From: an uncultured Roseovarius sp. | GTDB lineage: Bacteria > Pseudomonadota > Alphaproteobacteria > Rhodobacterales > Rhodobacteraceae | Direction of reading: 5' to 3' | Length of the DNA stretch: 64,000 nt | Assembly: GCA_947503145.1 (NCBI GenBank) | Contig: CANNCP010000005.1 | Coordinates: 1-64,000 of the forward strand | Shown: piece by piece, positions 25,939 to 35,953 of the stretch | Numbering within the stretch: the stretch's first letter is position 1 | How the letters are laid out: each line of letters opens with the position of its first letter | Position numbers and translations under genes: made by a program | Notes under the pieces: model-generated | Told to the model about the DNA's origin: nothing | What the model saw: only the letters and a program-made list of their open reading frames with translations | Database searches by the model: none

Positions 25939-26970
25939 TCAGATTGGGATCAGCGCCCAGTAATCGAGATCGAGCAGCACATCCGGCAAGTAGCGGCCAT
26001 CCTCGCCCTTCAACGCGAAAGGCGCACCGCCTCTGGTCGCCACCAGCCGCAGGCGCAGCGCGCCGACGCCCGGCGCGGATGTCTCGGCCCGGTCCAGCAC
26101 TTCGCTCCACGCCCTGACCGTATCGCCCGCATGACACGGGTTGGCATGCGCTCCGCCATTCAGCCCGACCACCATCTGCGCATTCGCCAGCCCGTTAAAG
26201 CTCAGGCTCCGCGCCATCGAAATGACGTGCCCGCCATAGATCAGCCGCCGGCCCTCGGGCCGCGCATCGGTGTCGAAATGCACCTTGGCCGTATTCTGCC
26301 ACAGGCGCGTCGCCATCATGTGCTCGGCTTCCTCGATGGTCACACCATCCACATGGTCGATCGTCTCGCCGATGGCATAGTCCCCCCAGCGATGCGCCTC
26401 GCCCGCCAGCCCGAAATCATAGCCGGTGAAATCCAGCCCCTCGGGCACCACCAGCTGATCGGCGCTCAGCGCGCCCGCCAGTTCCGGGATCACCGGTGCG
26501 GGGGCATCGCCGCCGGGCACGCGTTTGCGCACCATCACCCAGCGCACATAGTCCAGCACCGTCTCGGCGCGCTGGTTGTGCCCCTTGGTGCGCACCCACA
26601 CGACGCCCGACTTGCCGTTCGAGTTCTGCTTGAGCCCGATCACTTCCGATGTCGCGCTGATCGTATCACCCGGATAGACCGGCCGTCGCCAGCGTCCCTC
26701 GGCATAGCCCAGATTGGCCAGCGCATTCAGCGAGATGTCCGGCACCGTCTTGCCGAACACCACATGGAACGCCGCGATATCATCAAGCGGCGCTGCGCGC
26801 AGGCCGCAAGCCCGGGCAAATTCGTCCGAGGAATAGAGCGCATGTCTTGCGGGGTAGAGCGCATGATAAAGCGCGCGCTCGCCGCCCGACACGGTGCGCG
26901 GCACCGCATGGCGGATAGTCTCGCCGACAGTGTAATCCTCGAAAAACCGGCCGGGGTTGGTCTTGGCCAT
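25939..26970 (-). CDS. mch: Mesaconyl-CoA hydratase (MaoC-like, ethylmalonyl-CoA pathway)
   Basis: 343 residues from MAKTNPGRFFEDYTVGETI, the length of the characterised Rhodobacter enzyme. Two MaoC/hot-dog halves are visible: the first ends near AETVLDYVRWVMV, and the second contains THIN-type positions in NTAKVHFDTDARPEGRRLIYGGHVISMARSL. It hydrates mesaconyl-CoA to beta-methylmalyl-CoA. The identification is supported by mcl2 three genes upstream and by the sdh genes downstream, an arrangement I recall from R. sphaeroides. A longer upstream frame overlaps the DUF1737 gene and was not used. Confidence 0.88.
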   Translation of the reverse strand: MAKTNPGRFFEDYTVGETIRHAVPRTVSGGERALYHALYPARHALYSSDEFARACGLRAAPLDDIAAFHVVFGKTVPDISLNALANLGYAEGRWRRPVYPGDTISATSEVIGLKQNSNGKSGVVWVRTKGHNQRAETVLDYVRWVMVRKRVPGGDAPAPVIPELAGALSADQLVVPEGLDFTGYDFGLAGEAHRWGDYAIGETIDHVDGVTIEEAEHMMATRLWQNTAKVHFDTDARPEGRRLIYGGHVISMARSLSFNGLANAQMVVGLNGGAHANPCHAGDTVRAWSEVLDRAETSAPGVGALRLRLVATRGGAPFALKGEDGRYLPDVLLDLDYWALIPI

Positions 26971-26972
26971 GC

Positions 26973-27176
26973 TCACTGCTCTCCCAGCCTGGTCTCGGGC
27001 GTATACTCCCCCGGCGCGTCCTTGGTCACTGCCTGCCCGCAGCGCATGACGCCGTTTGCGTGATCCCACGCGTAAGTTGGACTACCGTAGAGCACCCAGC
27101 CCTTGTTCAGCGCATCCGTGACCTTGTGACAAAAGGCCGATGTGTCCTCGGCTGTGAGCAGACGGTAAAGTATCAT
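26973..27176 (-). CDS. DUF1737-family small protein
   Basis: 67 residues from MILYRLLTAEDTSAFCHKVTDAL. The block LNKGWVLYGSPTYAWD matches the DUF1737 pattern (GWxLxGxPxxxxD). No function is established. It lies two bases upstream of mch and seven downstream of nnrU, so it is part of the mcl2-nnrU-DUF1737-mch operon. The start at 27176 is the only one giving a family-like N terminus. Confidence 0.85.
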   Translation of the reverse strand: MILYRLLTAEDTSAFCHKVTDALNKGWVLYGSPTYAWDHANGVMRCGQAVTKDAPGEYTPETRLGEQ

Positions 27177-27183
27177 GATATCC

Positions 27184-27738
27184 TCATCCAAAAGCCGGAT
27201 AGCCGAGCGCGTAATGCACCCCGGCAATAGCCGCATAAACGATCACGGTCGCGATGATCGCCGTGTATTCCTTGCGCCGGGGGCCGGGAGGTGGCGGTGT
27301 CCACTCCCTTGCGGACCGGTTGATCACGATGACCTCGATCACCGCCCAGCCCAGCAGTCCGCCAAACAGGACAAGCGACGGCACATCGCCATTGACCAGC
27401 AGATGCGCCAGCGCCCAGAGCTTGACCGCCGTCAGCATCGGGTGGCGCATCCGCCGCGCCAGCGCGGTTTTCGCGCCAGCCGCTGCGAAGAGGTAGACAG
27501 ACAGCAGCATCGCGATGTTGTTGATCCCCACCATCGCCGGGCTGCGCCCCCAATAGACCGCGCCATCGGCCATCCGGTAGCCCAGCACCATCAGCACCAG
27601 ACCGGCCAGAATGCCCAGCGCGATCGGCCCGCGCCCCTTGGCGCCCATAGCCGCGCGCCGCGCAGGTGCCAGCCGTTTCAAGAGGTGCGCGCCAGTCCAC
27701 AGCGCCAGCCCCAAGATCAAAAGGATCATGCCCATCAC
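27184..27738 (-). CDS. NnrU-family membrane protein
   Basis: 184 residues with five or six hydrophobic helices. The pattern HLLKRLAPARR (about 18-28) and later RHPMLTAVKLWALAHLLVNGD is characteristic of NnrU proteins. The family name comes from a nitric-oxide-linked gene, but the C-terminal part resembles isoprenylcysteine methyltransferase-like membrane enzymes, and no biochemical role is proven. It overlaps the mcl2 stop by four bases. Its place among acyl-CoA genes is conserved but unexplained. Confidence 0.85.
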   Translation of the reverse strand: MMGMILLILGLALWTGAHLLKRLAPARRAAMGAKGRGPIALGILAGLVLMVLGYRMADGAVYWGRSPAMVGINNIAMLLSVYLFAAAGAKTALARRMRHPMLTAVKLWALAHLLVNGDVPSLVLFGGLLGWAVIEVIVINRSAREWTPPPPGPRRKEYTAIIATVIVYAAIAGVHYALGYPAFG

Positions 27739-28595
27739 CCTGCTCCCATTTCCGTGACCGCTTCGGCCCGCGCCAGCAGACGCCTGGCCGCAACCACATG
27801 CAAATTCTCGACGATCATGCCGTCAACCACCGCTATCCCCTGCCCCGACGCTTCGCTTGCCTCAAAGGCTTCGATCTGCTGCCGTGCCAGGTCGATCTCC
27901 GAACTGGTCGGCGCAAACGCGATATTGGCGCCAGCGATCTGCGCGGGGTGGATCAATGTCTTGCCGTCGAACCCCAGATCGCGGCCCTGCTCGCATTCCG
28001 CCCGCAGCCCCTCGTCGTCGCGGAACCGGTTATAGACCCCGTCGATAGCGACGATCCGCGCCGCCCGCGCGGCCATGACGAACGTCTGTAGCGCAGTCAT
28101 CAGCGGCAACCGGTCGGCGCGGCTGCGGCTGCCCAGATCCTTGGCCAGATCGTTGGTGCCGGCAACCAGCCCGGTCACCCGGCCATGTGCCGCGATGTCG
28201 CGCGCATTGAACACGCTCAGAGGTGTTTCCATCATCGTCCAGATCGCCATTTCGGCAGGCAGAAGGTCTGCAAGGGTGTCCACGTCCGAGCCTGCGTTGA
28301 CCTTGGGCAGCAGGATCGCATCGGCGCCCGCATCCCCCAGCGCGCGCACATCTTCCAGCCCCCAGGGGGTGGTCAGCGCATTGATCCGCACGATCCTGGC
28401 CCGTTTGCCGTATCCGCCCCCTTTCAGCGCCGCTGCAAGGGTCTGGCGCGCAGCGGCCTTGGCATCGGGTGCCACCGCATCTTCGAGGTCAAAGATGATC
28501 GCATCCGTCGGCAGACCGCGCGCCTTGTCGAGCGCGCGCTCGTTCGAGCCGGGGATATAGAGAACCGATCGGTACGGCTGGCTGATAGCGTCCAT
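27735..28595 (-). CDS. mcl2: HpcH/CitE-family CoA-ester lyase or (3S)-malyl-CoA thioesterase
   Basis: 286 residues, single TIM barrel. RSVLYIPGSNERALDKA is the family start, FDLEDAVAPDAK holds the first metal-binding acid, VRINALTTPWGLEDV and METPLSVFNARDIA continue the barrel, and GFDGKTLIHPAQ closes it. In Rhodobacter the paralogue in this position (Mcl2) hydrolyses (3S)-malyl-CoA to malate; lyases of the same fold cleave malyl- or citramalyl-CoA. Position upstream of mch supports Mcl2, but sequence alone does not separate thioesterase from lyase. Confidence 0.82.
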   Translation of the reverse strand: MDAISQPYRSVLYIPGSNERALDKARGLPTDAIIFDLEDAVAPDAKAAARQTLAAALKGGGYGKRARIVRINALTTPWGLEDVRALGDAGADAILLPKVNAGSDVDTLADLLPAEMAIWTMMETPLSVFNARDIAAHGRVTGLVAGTNDLAKDLGSRSRADRLPLMTALQTFVMAARAARIVAIDGVYNRFRDDEGLRAECEQGRDLGFDGKTLIHPAQIAGANIAFAPTSSEIDLARQQIEAFEASEASGQGIAVVDGMIVENLHVVAARRLLARAEAVTEMGAG

Positions 28596-28732
28596 GAACC
28601 TCTCCTGCGCATTGGGGCGGGCAATATTGTTGCGTCAGACATGCCATCTTTGATGGGATTTATTCAAGCCCTTATGTGCCGCAGCGCAGCATCATACGGG
28701 TCGATCTGCAAGGGCTCGATACGGTCGCACGG

Positions 28733-28752
28733 CGGCCCAACGGGCCTTTTTT
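28733..28752 (+). terminator. Orphan plus-strand terminator
   Basis: GGCCC-AAC-GGGCC followed by six T. No plus-strand gene lies upstream before mcl2 (minus strand), so a short transcript starting in 28600-28700 may end here. The rest of the 28596-28911 gap shows no gene. Confidence 0.55.
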
Positions 28753-28917
28753 CTCGGCGCGATCCTCTGCCCGGGGCGGCTGGCCGGTAATACCGGTTCG
28801 GCAAAAAATCGCGGATGCGGGCGAACTGTCGGGAACAGGCTACGCCCATTCACGTTGGGGTACCACACGGCGACAAACGCCGGAACATATACAAAGTAAC
28901 CTTCTAAGGAGATGAAA

Positions 28918-29772
28918 ATGAAACGTTTTCTGACAACGACCGCGCTTGCCCTGACGCTTGGCACCTCGGCTCTGGCCGAGACGCACGGCATGATGGACTG
29001 GAGCGCCGAAACCCAACCGGCAGCGGGTCAGTTCTACGGCTCTGACCTGATCGGCATGCGTATCTACCGCGCCGACAAAGATTACGAGAATGGCATGGAG
29101 ATCGAGGCCGACGCAGAACAGGAGTGGGATGATATCGGCGAGATCAACGACCTGATCATCACCCAGGACAGTGAGGTTAACGCCGTGATCCTCGGCATCG
29201 GCGGCTTTCTCGGCATGGGCGAACGCAATGTCGCGATCAAGATGGATGCGATCCGCGTCGTGAACGAAAAAGGCGATTCCGGTGCCCGCTTCCTTGTCGT
29301 GAATGCAACCACAGAGCAACTGGGAACCGTTCCTGCCTATGACCGTGAAGCGGCTATGGTGAATTCCGAAACGACCATGAAGACCGACGGCCACGTGAAG
29401 GCGGAAACCGCCGAGGCCACCAATTCGATGCCTGCCTCGACATTCAACCGCCCCCAGGTCGAGCGTGACGGTTATGCCGAGGTCGAACTGGTCGACGCCC
29501 AGAACTTCACCGTTGATGATTTGCAGGGCGCGCGCGTCTACAGCACCAGTGACGAGGATCTCGGCGAGATTTCCGAATTGCTCGTCGAAGACGGCAAGCT
29601 GACTCGCGCAGTGGTGGATGTCGGCGGTTTCCTGGGTATGGGAGAAAAGCCGGTGGCCGTGGACTTTGAAAAGCTGCAGATCCTGAAGAGCGGCAGTGAC
29701 GGATCGCTCCTGATCTATCTCGACGCGACCAAGGAAGGCCTCAAGGCGCAGCCGAAATACGAGGCCAGCTAA
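28918..29772 (+). CDS. Exported protein with two PRC-barrel domains
   Basis: 284 residues. The signal peptide FLTTTALALTLGTSALA is cleaved before ETHG. Two similar halves follow: GSDLIGMRIYR...IGEINDLIITQDSEVNAVILGIGGFLGMGER and LQGARVYSTSDEDLGEISELLVEDGKLTRAVVDVGGFLGMGEK. These are tandem PRC-barrel modules, a fold seen in photosynthetic reaction centre H and RimM. Periplasmic versions are common in Rhodobacteraceae; their role is unclear. AAGGAG six bases before the ATG at 28918 decides this start over the ATG at 28912. Confidence 0.85.
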   Translation: MKRFLTTTALALTLGTSALAETHGMMDWSAETQPAAGQFYGSDLIGMRIYRADKDYENGMEIEADAEQEWDDIGEINDLIITQDSEVNAVILGIGGFLGMGERNVAIKMDAIRVVNEKGDSGARFLVVNATTEQLGTVPAYDREAAMVNSETTMKTDGHVKAETAEATNSMPASTFNRPQVERDGYAEVELVDAQNFTVDDLQGARVYSTSDEDLGEISELLVEDGKLTRAVVDVGGFLGMGEKPVAVDFEKLQILKSGSDGSLLIYLDATKEGLKAQPKYEAS

Positions 29773-29859
29773 CAGCCCTTCTATGTCGCGGGCGTTCTGC
29801 ATCAGGCTGGTGATTCAGATTGAATGCGAAACGCCATGAACCACGCGAATCCGCACATC

Positions 29860-29890
29860 AGGGCCGCTCCACGCAGGGGCGGCCCTTTAT
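29860..29890 (+). terminator. Terminator after the PRC-barrel gene
   Basis: AGGGCCGC pairs with GCGGCCCT around about a dozen bases, followed by TTAT. Short U-run, so moderate strength. Confidence 0.5.
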
Positions 29891-29953
29891 CCTTGCGCCG
29901 ACGTGCCGCGCCATCGTGGCTTGCGCGCATCCCGGCGATTAGATAGCACATAG

Positions 29954-30946
<993 letters not shown>

Positions 30947-30970
30947 TATCAGGCGCCAGGTATCTGAACA

Positions 30971-31001
30971 GGGCCTCGGGGATGTCTCCGGGGCCTTTTT
31001 T
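30971..31001 (+). terminator. Rho-independent terminator after mdh
   Basis: GGCCTCGGGGA with TCTCCGGGGCC (a few G:U pairs), then six T at 30996-31001, 25 bases after the stop. Confidence 0.8.
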
Positions 31002-31056
31002 ATGGGGGGCAGGCCAGACGATTGGCGGCCTCGCGCCCAGTGTCCACAACTGCGCC

Positions 31057-31172
31057 TAAAGCGGCCCGCCTTTAACCTGAGGCATCAGATAAAGGCGGGC
31101 CGCGCGCGACGCTCATGTATTGCGCTGCATTCCGCGAAAAGCTGTGATTCAGGTTTTTCGCGGAACGATTTA
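31057..31172. repeat. Composite palindromic repeat, copy 1 (two stem-loops)
   Basis: The first stem is GCGGCCCGCCTTT with AAAGGCGGGCCGC (13 perfect pairs) around AACCTGAGGCATCAGAT. The second is TTCCGCGAAAA with TTTTCGCGGAA around GCTGTGATTCAGG. The same two-part arrangement recurs at 61471-61568 with different stem bases. It occupies the mdh-to-lipoprotein gap. Confidence 0.8.
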
Positions 31173-31266
31173 ATGCAGGAACAGCAGTGCGAGGCTATGC
31201 ATTTTCGCCTCTGTTCCCTATGATTGACCAACACGGCAGCCTGGCCCCGAGATGTTATGGAATGGA

Positions 31267-31818
31267 ATGATGATCAAACTTTTTTCATGGCTCATGGTTA
31301 TGGCGACGATTTTGACGGTTGGCGGCTGCACGGCGACACCGGCGCTTGAGCCCGTCGGCCAAAGCGATATCGACAAACTGGCGGCAGAAATACAGGGACT
31401 CGGGCAGGGTGTGGCCCCCGAAGAGGCCGAGCGGGCCGCCGAAATCGCCTACAGATATTCGCTCCAGCTTGCGCAGGAGTACCAGATCACTGATCCGCCG
31501 CTCGTTCACAATGCCAAGGTCATTCACGGCTATCGCCCGCGAGGTCTATGCAATCATTGGGCAGAAGACCTCAACAAGCGCCTGAAAGAAGAACGCTTCC
31601 GCACCTTGACGGTCCACTGGGCGACCTCGCCCCCTACCCCGTTCAAGATCATCCATCACTCGGCCATCATCAGCGAACGGGGCGGCACGATCCACGATGG
31701 AATCGTGCTGGACCCCTGGCGCAACGGCGGTGCCCTGTTCTGGTCAAAGACCCAGGCCGACGATCGCTACAATTGGCGGCCCCGCATGGAAGTCCGGGAA
31801 GAATTGCTGAAAGGCTGA
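31267..31818 (+). CDS. Predicted lipoprotein with a Cys-His-Asp (papain-like?) arrangement
   Basis: 183 residues. Lipobox VGGC (Cys21), then GLCNHWAEDL (Cys95), FKIIHHSAI (His130/131) and IVLDPWRNGG (Asp149). Order and spacing Cys...His...Asp followed by a Gly-rich turn recall NlpC/P60 or transglutaminase-like cysteine enzymes. I see no family-specific motif beyond that, so catalysis is inference. Two ATGs at 31267 and 31270 follow GGAATGG. It sits between mdh and sucC, 295 bases before sucC, upstream of the paired operators. Confidence 0.72.
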   Translation: MMIKLFSWLMVMATILTVGGCTATPALEPVGQSDIDKLAAEIQGLGQGVAPEEAERAAEIAYRYSLQLAQEYQITDPPLVHNAKVIHGYRPRGLCNHWAEDLNKRLKEERFRTLTVHWATSPPTPFKIIHHSAIISERGGTIHDGIVLDPWRNGGALFWSKTQADDRYNWRPRMEVREELLKG

Positions 31819-31974
31819 GAGGCGTCATGCCCAAGCCGATGCAATCTTTCGAAACGCGTATTCTCGCGGGATATACCCGCTGAGTGACCCGCCCGATCCG
31901 CGCCGGGATACCGGGAAACGTCCGCCTCCTTTTTCGCAGTCTGATTCTACCCTCATACCGACTAACCCCACATT
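31819..31974. other. Gap before the sucC operators, nothing recognised
   Basis: No gene or clear terminator between the lipoprotein stop and the first TGTGATCACA site. A GGTATCCCGGC-like partial inverted repeat near 31905 is weak. Confidence 0.35.
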
Positions 31975-32004
31975 TGTGATCACACGATTTGGCGTGTGAT
32001 CACA
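31975..32004. promoter_or_regulatory. Paired TGTGATCACA operators upstream of sucC
   Basis: Two exact copies of TGTGATCACA, at 31975-31984 and 31995-32004, centres 20 bases apart, 110 bases before the sucC ATG. The word also occurs exactly upstream of sdhC (25706-25715), where its neighbour is likewise 20 bases away. A dimer-binding regulator acting on two adjacent sites on one DNA face is the simplest reading. Confidence 0.72.
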
Positions 32005-32113
32005 AACGTGCATTATTCACCCGAATTGCGCGAAACTCGCACAAAGCCGTTTAAACTTTGTCCATGCTTGTGGGTATAACCGACGGAACCAAAGCAACAC
32101 GGGGACAGCCCAC

Positions 32114-33307
32114 ATGAACATCCACGAGTATCAGGCCAAATCTCTTCTGCGGTCCTATGGCGCGCCGGTCTCTGACGGCCGCGTCGTGCTGCGCGCCGAA
32201 GAGGCCAAGACCGCAGCAGGCGAGATGGACGGCCCGCTCTGGGTCATCAAGGCGCAGATCCACGCCGGCGGGCGCGGCAAGGGCAAGTTCAAGGAACCCG
32301 GTGCCGGCGAACAAGGCGGCGTGCGTCTGACGAAATCGGTCGAGGAAGCCGCTGATGAGGCCAAGCGCATGCTGGGCCGTACCCTGGTGACCAAACAGAC
32401 CGGCCCGGCGGGCAAGCAGGTCAACCGCATCTATATCGAGGACGGCTCCGGCATTCAGGCCGAGATGTATCTGGCCCTTCTGGTCGATCGTCAGACCAGC
32501 CGTGTCAGCTTTGTCGCGTCGACCGAAGGCGGCATGGATATCGAGGAAGTGGCAGAGTCCACACCAGAGAAAATCCTCAGCTTCTCGATTGATCCCGCCA
32601 CCGGCTATCAGGCTTTCCATGGGCGCCGCATCGCCTTTAACCTTGGGCTGGAAGGCGCGCAGGTCAAACAATGCGTCGCGCTGATGGGCACGCTCTACAA
32701 GCTGTTCCTCGACAAGGACATGGAGATGCTGGAAATCAACCCGCTGATCGTGACCGACAAGGGCGATCTGAAATGCCTTGATGCCAAGATGAGCTTCGAT
32801 AGCAACGCGCTCTACCGCCACGCCGACATCGCCGAGCTGCGCGACACCACCGAAGAGGACGCCAAGGAACTGGAAGCGTCGAAATACGACCTGAACTACA
32901 TCGCACTGGACGGCGAGATCGGCTGCATGGTCAACGGCGCGGGACTGGCGATGGCCACAATGGACATCATCAAGCTCTACGGCGCCGAGCCTGCCAACTT
33001 CCTCGACGTGGGCGGCGGTGCGACCAAGGAGAAAGTGACCGAGGCGTTCAAGATCATCACCTCTGATCCACAGGTCAAAGGCATCCTGGTCAACATCTTT
33101 GGCGGCATCATGCGCTGCGACGTGATTGCCGAGGGCGTGGTCGCTGCGGTCAAGGAAGTGGGCCTGCAAGTGCCGCTGGTGGTGCGCCTGGAAGGCACCA
33201 ACGTGAAGAAGGGCAAGGAGATCATCAACAACTCCGGGCTGGACGTGATCGCGGCGGATGATCTGAAGGACGGTGCGCAGAAAATCGTGAAGGCGGTCAA
33301 GGGGTGA
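32114..33307 (+). CDS. sucC: Succinate-CoA ligase (ADP-forming) beta subunit
   Basis: 397 residues with an ATP-grasp domain. [19 protein letters not shown] starts it, and [15 protein letters not shown] binds nucleotide. [19 protein letters not shown] holds Mg ligands, and [20 protein letters not shown] with [10 protein letters not shown] forms the C-terminal CoA-ligase half that meets SucD. It makes ATP (or GTP) and succinate from succinyl-CoA. First gene of the suc run and the presumed target of the paired operators. Confidence 0.98.
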   Translation: MNIHEYQAKSLLRSYGAPVSDGRVVLRAEEAKTAAGEMDGPLWVIKAQIHAGGRGKGKFKEPGAGEQGGVRLTKSVEEAADEAKRMLGRTLVTKQTGPAGKQVNRIYIEDGSGIQAEMYLALLVDRQTSRVSFVASTEGGMDIEEVAESTPEKILSFSIDPATGYQAFHGRRIAFNLGLEGAQVKQCVALMGTLYKLFLDKDMEMLEINPLIVTDKGDLKCLDAKMSFDSNALYRHADIAELRDTTEEDAKELEASKYDLNYIALDGEIGCMVNGAGLAMATMDIIKLYGAEPANFLDVGGGATKEKVTEAFKIITSDPQVKGILVNIFGGIMRCDVIAEGVVAAVKEVGLQVPLVVRLEGTNVKKGKEIINNSGLDVIAADDLKDGAQKIVKAVKG

Positions 33308-33401
33308 ACACCGTGGGCGTGGGCAATATGCCCACCCTACGCAAGAGTTACAAAATGCGCATACGCTCCGACGCGGGGCTGACCATCGATTGGAGAACCC
33401 G

Positions 33402-33824
33402 ATGACCAACAGATCAACCCGGATTTGTGCCATGCTGATGGCAGCGACTCTGCTGGGCGGCTGTGGCTGGTTCCGCACGACCCTTCCGGTGCGCAACGGC
33501 CCGCAGGCCGAGCCGCATGTGACCTACGCCTCATCCGATGCGGTGGTCCAGCGCATGACCGCCGGCACACATGACGCCTCTGCACCCGCGCGCTCGATCT
33601 GTGGCGCAAGCAGTGCCGCGGCCGCGCAGCAGGCCGCCATCGCCTCGGGCCGGTTCAACGCACCCATAGCGACGAACCCCGACCGCTACGGCTCGCGCAG
33701 CGTCCTGTTCAACGACGGCCTCGGCACTGCGGTGATGATCACCACCGGATCGGATGGTTACCAATGCACCTGGTCTGACGGCTCGGGCACATCGTCATGG
33801 CAAGGCGGCGTGCCTGCGGCCTGA
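33402..33824 (+). CDS. Predicted lipoprotein between sucC and sucD
   Basis: 140 residues from MTNRSTRICAMLMAATLLGGC; Cys21 is the lipobox cysteine. The mature part is Ala/Ser/Gly-rich with two more Cys (SICGASS, YQCTWSDG) and ends SSWQGGVPAA. No known domain. It splits sucC from sucD, which are usually adjacent, and is co-oriented, so it is co-transcribed. The ATG at 33390 gives a longer start lacking signal-like charge placement. Confidence 0.78.
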   Translation: MTNRSTRICAMLMAATLLGGCGWFRTTLPVRNGPQAEPHVTYASSDAVVQRMTAGTHDASAPARSICGASSAAAAQQAAIASGRFNAPIATNPDRYGSRSVLFNDGLGTAVMITTGSDGYQCTWSDGSGTSSWQGGVPAA

Positions 33825-33884
33825 CCCCGTGCCACAAATTTGATTGAAAGGGCCGCAAGGCTCACCGAAGGAGACAGAAACAAA

Positions 33885-34766
33885 ATGGCAGTCCTTATCG
33901 ACGAAACCACCCGCGTGATTTGCCAGGGCCTTACCGGCTCTCAGGGCACGTTTCACACCGAACAGGCCATAGCTTATGGCACCAAAATGGTTGGCGGCGT
34001 GACACCGGGCAAAGGTGGTCAGACACACCTCGATCTGCCGGTCTACAACTCGGTCCACGAGGCAAGGCACGCAACGCAGGCGAATGCCAGTGTGATCTAC
34101 GTCCCGCCCCCCTTTGCCGCCGACTCGATCCTTGAGGCGATTGACGCCGAGATGGAACTGATCATCTGCATCACCGAGGGCATCCCGGTGCTGGACATGA
34201 TGCGCGTCAAGCGCGCGCTCGAAGGCTCCAGCAGCCGCCTCATCGGGCCCAACTGCCCCGGCGTCATCACGCCCGGCGCGTGCAAGATCGGCATCATGCC
34301 CGGCCATATCCACAAGCGCGGCTCGTGTGGCGTGCTCAGCCGCTCGGGCACGCTGACCTACGAGGCGGTCAAGCAGACCACCGATCTGGGTCTGGGTCAG
34401 TCCACAGCCGTGGGCATCGGCGGCGACCCCATCAAAGGCACCGAGCATATCGACGTGTTGGAATGGTTCCTGGCCGATGACGAAACGCAAAGCATCATCA
34501 TGATCGGCGAGATAGGCGGCAGCGCCGAAGAAGAAGCGGCGCAATTCCTGATCGACGAAAAGAAAAAAGGCCGCTGGAAGCCCACGGCAGGTTTCATCGC
34601 GGGTCGCACCGCGCCTCCGGGCCGCCGCATGGGCCACGCGGGCGCCATCGTCGCCGGCGGCAAGGGCGGTGCCGAGGACAAGATCGAAGCGATGCGCGCC
34701 GCCGGCATCGTCGTCGCCGACAGCCCCGCCAGCCTGGGCGAGGCGGTAATGGAGGCAATCGGATGA
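33885..34766 (+). CDS. sucD: Succinate-CoA ligase alpha subunit
   Basis: 293 residues from [18 protein letters not shown]. The CoA-binding Rossmann part includes [25 protein letters not shown]. The active-site phospho-histidine is His251 in [24 protein letters not shown] upstream fixes the ATG at 33885; the longer upstream frame was dropped. Its TGA overlaps the next ATG by four bases. Confidence 0.98.
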   Translation: MAVLIDETTRVICQGLTGSQGTFHTEQAIAYGTKMVGGVTPGKGGQTHLDLPVYNSVHEARHATQANASVIYVPPPFAADSILEAIDAEMELIICITEGIPVLDMMRVKRALEGSSSRLIGPNCPGVITPGACKIGIMPGHIHKRGSCGVLSRSGTLTYEAVKQTTDLGLGQSTAVGIGGDPIKGTEHIDVLEWFLADDETQSIIMIGEIGGSAEEEAAQFLIDEKKKGRWKPTAGFIAGRTAPPGRRMGHAGAIVAGGKGGAEDKIEAMRAAGIVVADSPASLGEAVMEAIG

Positions 34767-35383
34767 CACCGCACACCCTATCAGTCCTGTTCGCCACATC
34801 GCTGCTTGCCGCGCCACTGCATGCCCAATCCATGGCGCGCGTGGCCGACATATGCAGCGACCCGATGACCACCGGGCCGCAGAAGGCCCCGGTGCTGGAA
34901 GCCGAGGGATGGACCCGACAAGACAAGAGCAGCATCCCCGCCGTCACCGCCATCGCCAATGCCCACATCGCCAGCTTCACCGTCGGCATGGAGGACTGGG
35001 AAAGCCGCTATCGTGCCATCCCGCAACTGGCCGGTAACTTTACCACCATGATCGACTCGGGCAATATCGATCTGTGGACCAAAGGTGCCGCCTATCTCGC
35101 GGTTTCGGTTCAGCAGACCCCCGAAGGCGGCGAACATCTGGCCTGCTACTTTGCCGCGCCAGAAAGCCCTGAAACGCTGGAGGTCATCGCGCGCTACGGC
35201 ACGCCAGAAGAGTTCCCCGATCAGGGCCTGACCGCCATCCGTTTTGACGAGACCGCAATGGTGATGAACCCCGAGCGTAGCTACAAGATGTACAGTACCT
35301 ACAGCCGCCACCAGTCCTACCCCGAACTCGCCACGCCCGACGGCTACCGTCTGGAACGGATCGAACAGCCGCAGACGGAATAG
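34763..35383 (+). CDS. Exported protein of unknown function coupled to sucD
   Basis: 206 residues with a signal peptide ending LHAQ (about residue 22). Mature sequence has two Cys ([16 protein letters not shown]) and no transmembrane segment, so periplasmic. No family recognised. Its ATG overlaps the sucD stop (ATGA), implying translational coupling and expression at TCA-enzyme levels. Confidence 0.78.
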   Translation: MTPHTLSVLFATSLLAAPLHAQSMARVADICSDPMTTGPQKAPVLEAEGWTRQDKSSIPAVTAIANAHIASFTVGMEDWESRYRAIPQLAGNFTTMIDSGNIDLWTKGAAYLAVSVQQTPEGGEHLACYFAAPESPETLEVIARYGTPEEFPDQGLTAIRFDETAMVMNPERSYKMYSTYSRHQSYPELATPDGYRLERIEQPQTE

Positions 35384-35423
35384 ACCCGCGCAACTCAACA
35401 ACTCAGTGAAAGGACGCATCACC

Positions 35424-35876
35424 ATGACCTTTACCGACGCCCTCAAGACCTGTCTGACCGAGAAATATGCGACGTTCTCCGGACGCGCGCCCCGGTCTGA
35501 ATACTGGTGGTTCGTGCTGGCCTATGTGATCGGCGCCGTTATCATATCGTTTTTGGGCAGCATTCTCAGCACGATCTACATTCTCGCGCTGATCGTACCC
35601 GCCGTAGCGGTCGGCTTTCGCCGGTTGCAGGACACCGGACGGCCCGGCTGGTATATCCTGATCCCCACGGCAATCGGCCTGATCACGTCCTTCCTGGCGC
35701 CGGCCACCCCCATGATGGAGGGCGGTCAGGTCACGCAAATGCCGGACATGGGCAGCATGGGCCTGATGGCAATCCTGGGGCTGGTGCAATTGGTGCTGGC
35801 GGTACTGTTCATCTGGTGGCTGACCCGCCCATCGCACCCCGAAGCAAACGCTTATGGCCCGCCCCCCGCCGCGTAG
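35424..35876 (+). CDS. DUF805 membrane protein
   Basis: 150 residues. The start FTDALKTCLTEKYATFSGRAPRSEYWWF is the DUF805 hallmark (FxGRxxRxEYW), followed by three or four membrane helices and the internal GFRRLQDTGRPGWYIL. Inner membrane, role unknown. AAAGGA precedes the ATG at 35424; an ATG 18 bases earlier lacks an RBS. Located between suc genes on the same strand. Confidence 0.88.
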   Translation: MTFTDALKTCLTEKYATFSGRAPRSEYWWFVLAYVIGAVIISFLGSILSTIYILALIVPAVAVGFRRLQDTGRPGWYILIPTAIGLITSFLAPATPMMEGGQVTQMPDMGSMGLMAILGLVQLVLAVLFIWWLTRPSHPEANAYGPPPAA

Positions 35877-35953
35877 GGGGCAACGCCATCGTCGCGCCGA
35901 AACACATCATCGTTCCGATACTGATGGGCCTCCGGCCCGCATGAGGTAAACCA

